Shown here piece by piece: positions 13,139 through 13,490 of a DNA stretch of 13,490 nucleotides. Made by a program: the position numbers and the translations under genes. The notes under the pieces are model-generated. The model worked only from the letters and a program-made list of their open reading frames with translations, did no database searches and was not told the origin of the DNA. The DNA is from SIG607 sp045601805 (lineage in GTDB: Bacteria; Bacillota; Clostridia; Oscillospirales; Acutalibacteraceae): the NCBI GenBank assembly GCA_045601805.1, contig JAZSAJ010000051.1, positions 1 to 13,490 of the forward strand, read 5' to 3'. Within the stretch, counting starts at the first letter, position 1. Each line of letters opens with the position of its first letter.

Positions 13139-13490
13139 TAAGTTTTAATAATGTTAGTTTTTCTTATAAAAAACAAGAGGTTATAAAAAACCTGTCATTT
13201 TTAATTGAAAAGGGCGAAAGGGTTGCACTAACGGGTGCTTCGGGCAGTGGTAAAACCACAGTTTTACGGTTAATTATGGGGCTTGAAAAAGCCAAAAAAG
13301 GCAAAATAACACCCCCACAAAACACAACCTTTTCGGTAGTGTTTCAAGAAGACCGTTTAATTCCGCACAAAACGGCACTTTTAAATGTTGCGCTTTTTAG
13401 TGATGAAGATACCGCAAAGGAAATTCTTTGCGAATTAGGCCTTTGCGACAATTTAAACACCCTGCCAAGTGAACTGTCCGGCGGTATGAA
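13135..13490 (+). CDS. ABC transporter ATP-binding protein, SsuB/TauB type (partial, runs off the window)
   Basis: The cytoplasmic motor of the import system. Only the first 118 codons are present, about half of a normal 240-250-residue subunit. Visible are the Walker A motif GASGSGKTT (34-42), the Q-loop at Q71 in VVFQEDRLIPHKTALLNV, typical of the sulfonate/nitrate/taurine class (compare FQExRLxPW), and the start of the signature motif LSGGM (114-118) at the very end of the window. Walker B and the switch His lie beyond it. The start is set by the ATGA overlap with the permease and an AGGGGGAAG site 7 nt upstream. No frameshift is seen in the portion present. Confidence 0.95.
   Translation, partial: MISFNNVSFSYKKQEVIKNLSFLIEKGERVALTGASGSGKTTVLRLIMGLEKAKKGKITPPQNTTFSVVFQEDRLIPHKTALLNVALFSDEDTAKEILCELGLCDNLNTLPSELSGGM

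Overview
The window looks like chromosomal DNA from an anaerobic Gram-positive Firmicute, most likely a gut-type clostridium of the Oscillospirales/Ruminococcaceae kind. This is an inference from gene content (type III glutamine synthetase GlnN, a DacF-type carboxypeptidase with a C-terminal membrane anchor, a PASTA receptor whose N-terminus is a Cys4 ribbon), from sigma-A-like promoters with 17-bp spacers, and from strong GGAGG-type ribosome binding sites. No tRNA or rRNA gene, CRISPR array or insertion sequence is visible. No gene-free stretch exceeds 300 bases; the longest are 1-176 and 10573-10825, and both hold regulatory or structured sequence.

Layout. Positions 1-176 hold a cloverleaf-like palindromic cluster, a leftward promoter placed to transcribe it, and the terminator of glnN. 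Then come glnN and a D-Ala-D-Ala carboxypeptidase gene, both on the minus strand, with a glnN promoter sitting in the end of the carboxypeptidase gene. Two rightward genes follow: a metallophosphoesterase with unusual metal motifs, and a zinc-ribbon/pseudokinase/TM/PASTA protein that has lost its catalytic residues. A bidirectional terminator separates these from the leftward translation and RNA-decay block rpsO - pnp - prfC. That block has a structured rpsO leader, structured rpsO-pnp spacer RNA and a terminator behind pnp.

A back-to-back promoter pair at about 10706-10784 separates rpsO from a rightward, translationally coupled operon: a Crp/Fnr-type regulator, a lipoprotein substrate-binding protein, an SsuC/TauC-type permease and an ATPase cut off by the window end. 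The regulator probably controls uptake of the transporter's substrate, and a near-palindrome in its leader is a candidate autoregulatory site. The substrate cannot be read from the sequence.

The least ordinary items are the cloverleaf element with its promoter, the PASTA pseudokinase, the deviant metallophosphoesterase, and the regulator-led transporter of unknown substrate. Most of the rest is core housekeeping.
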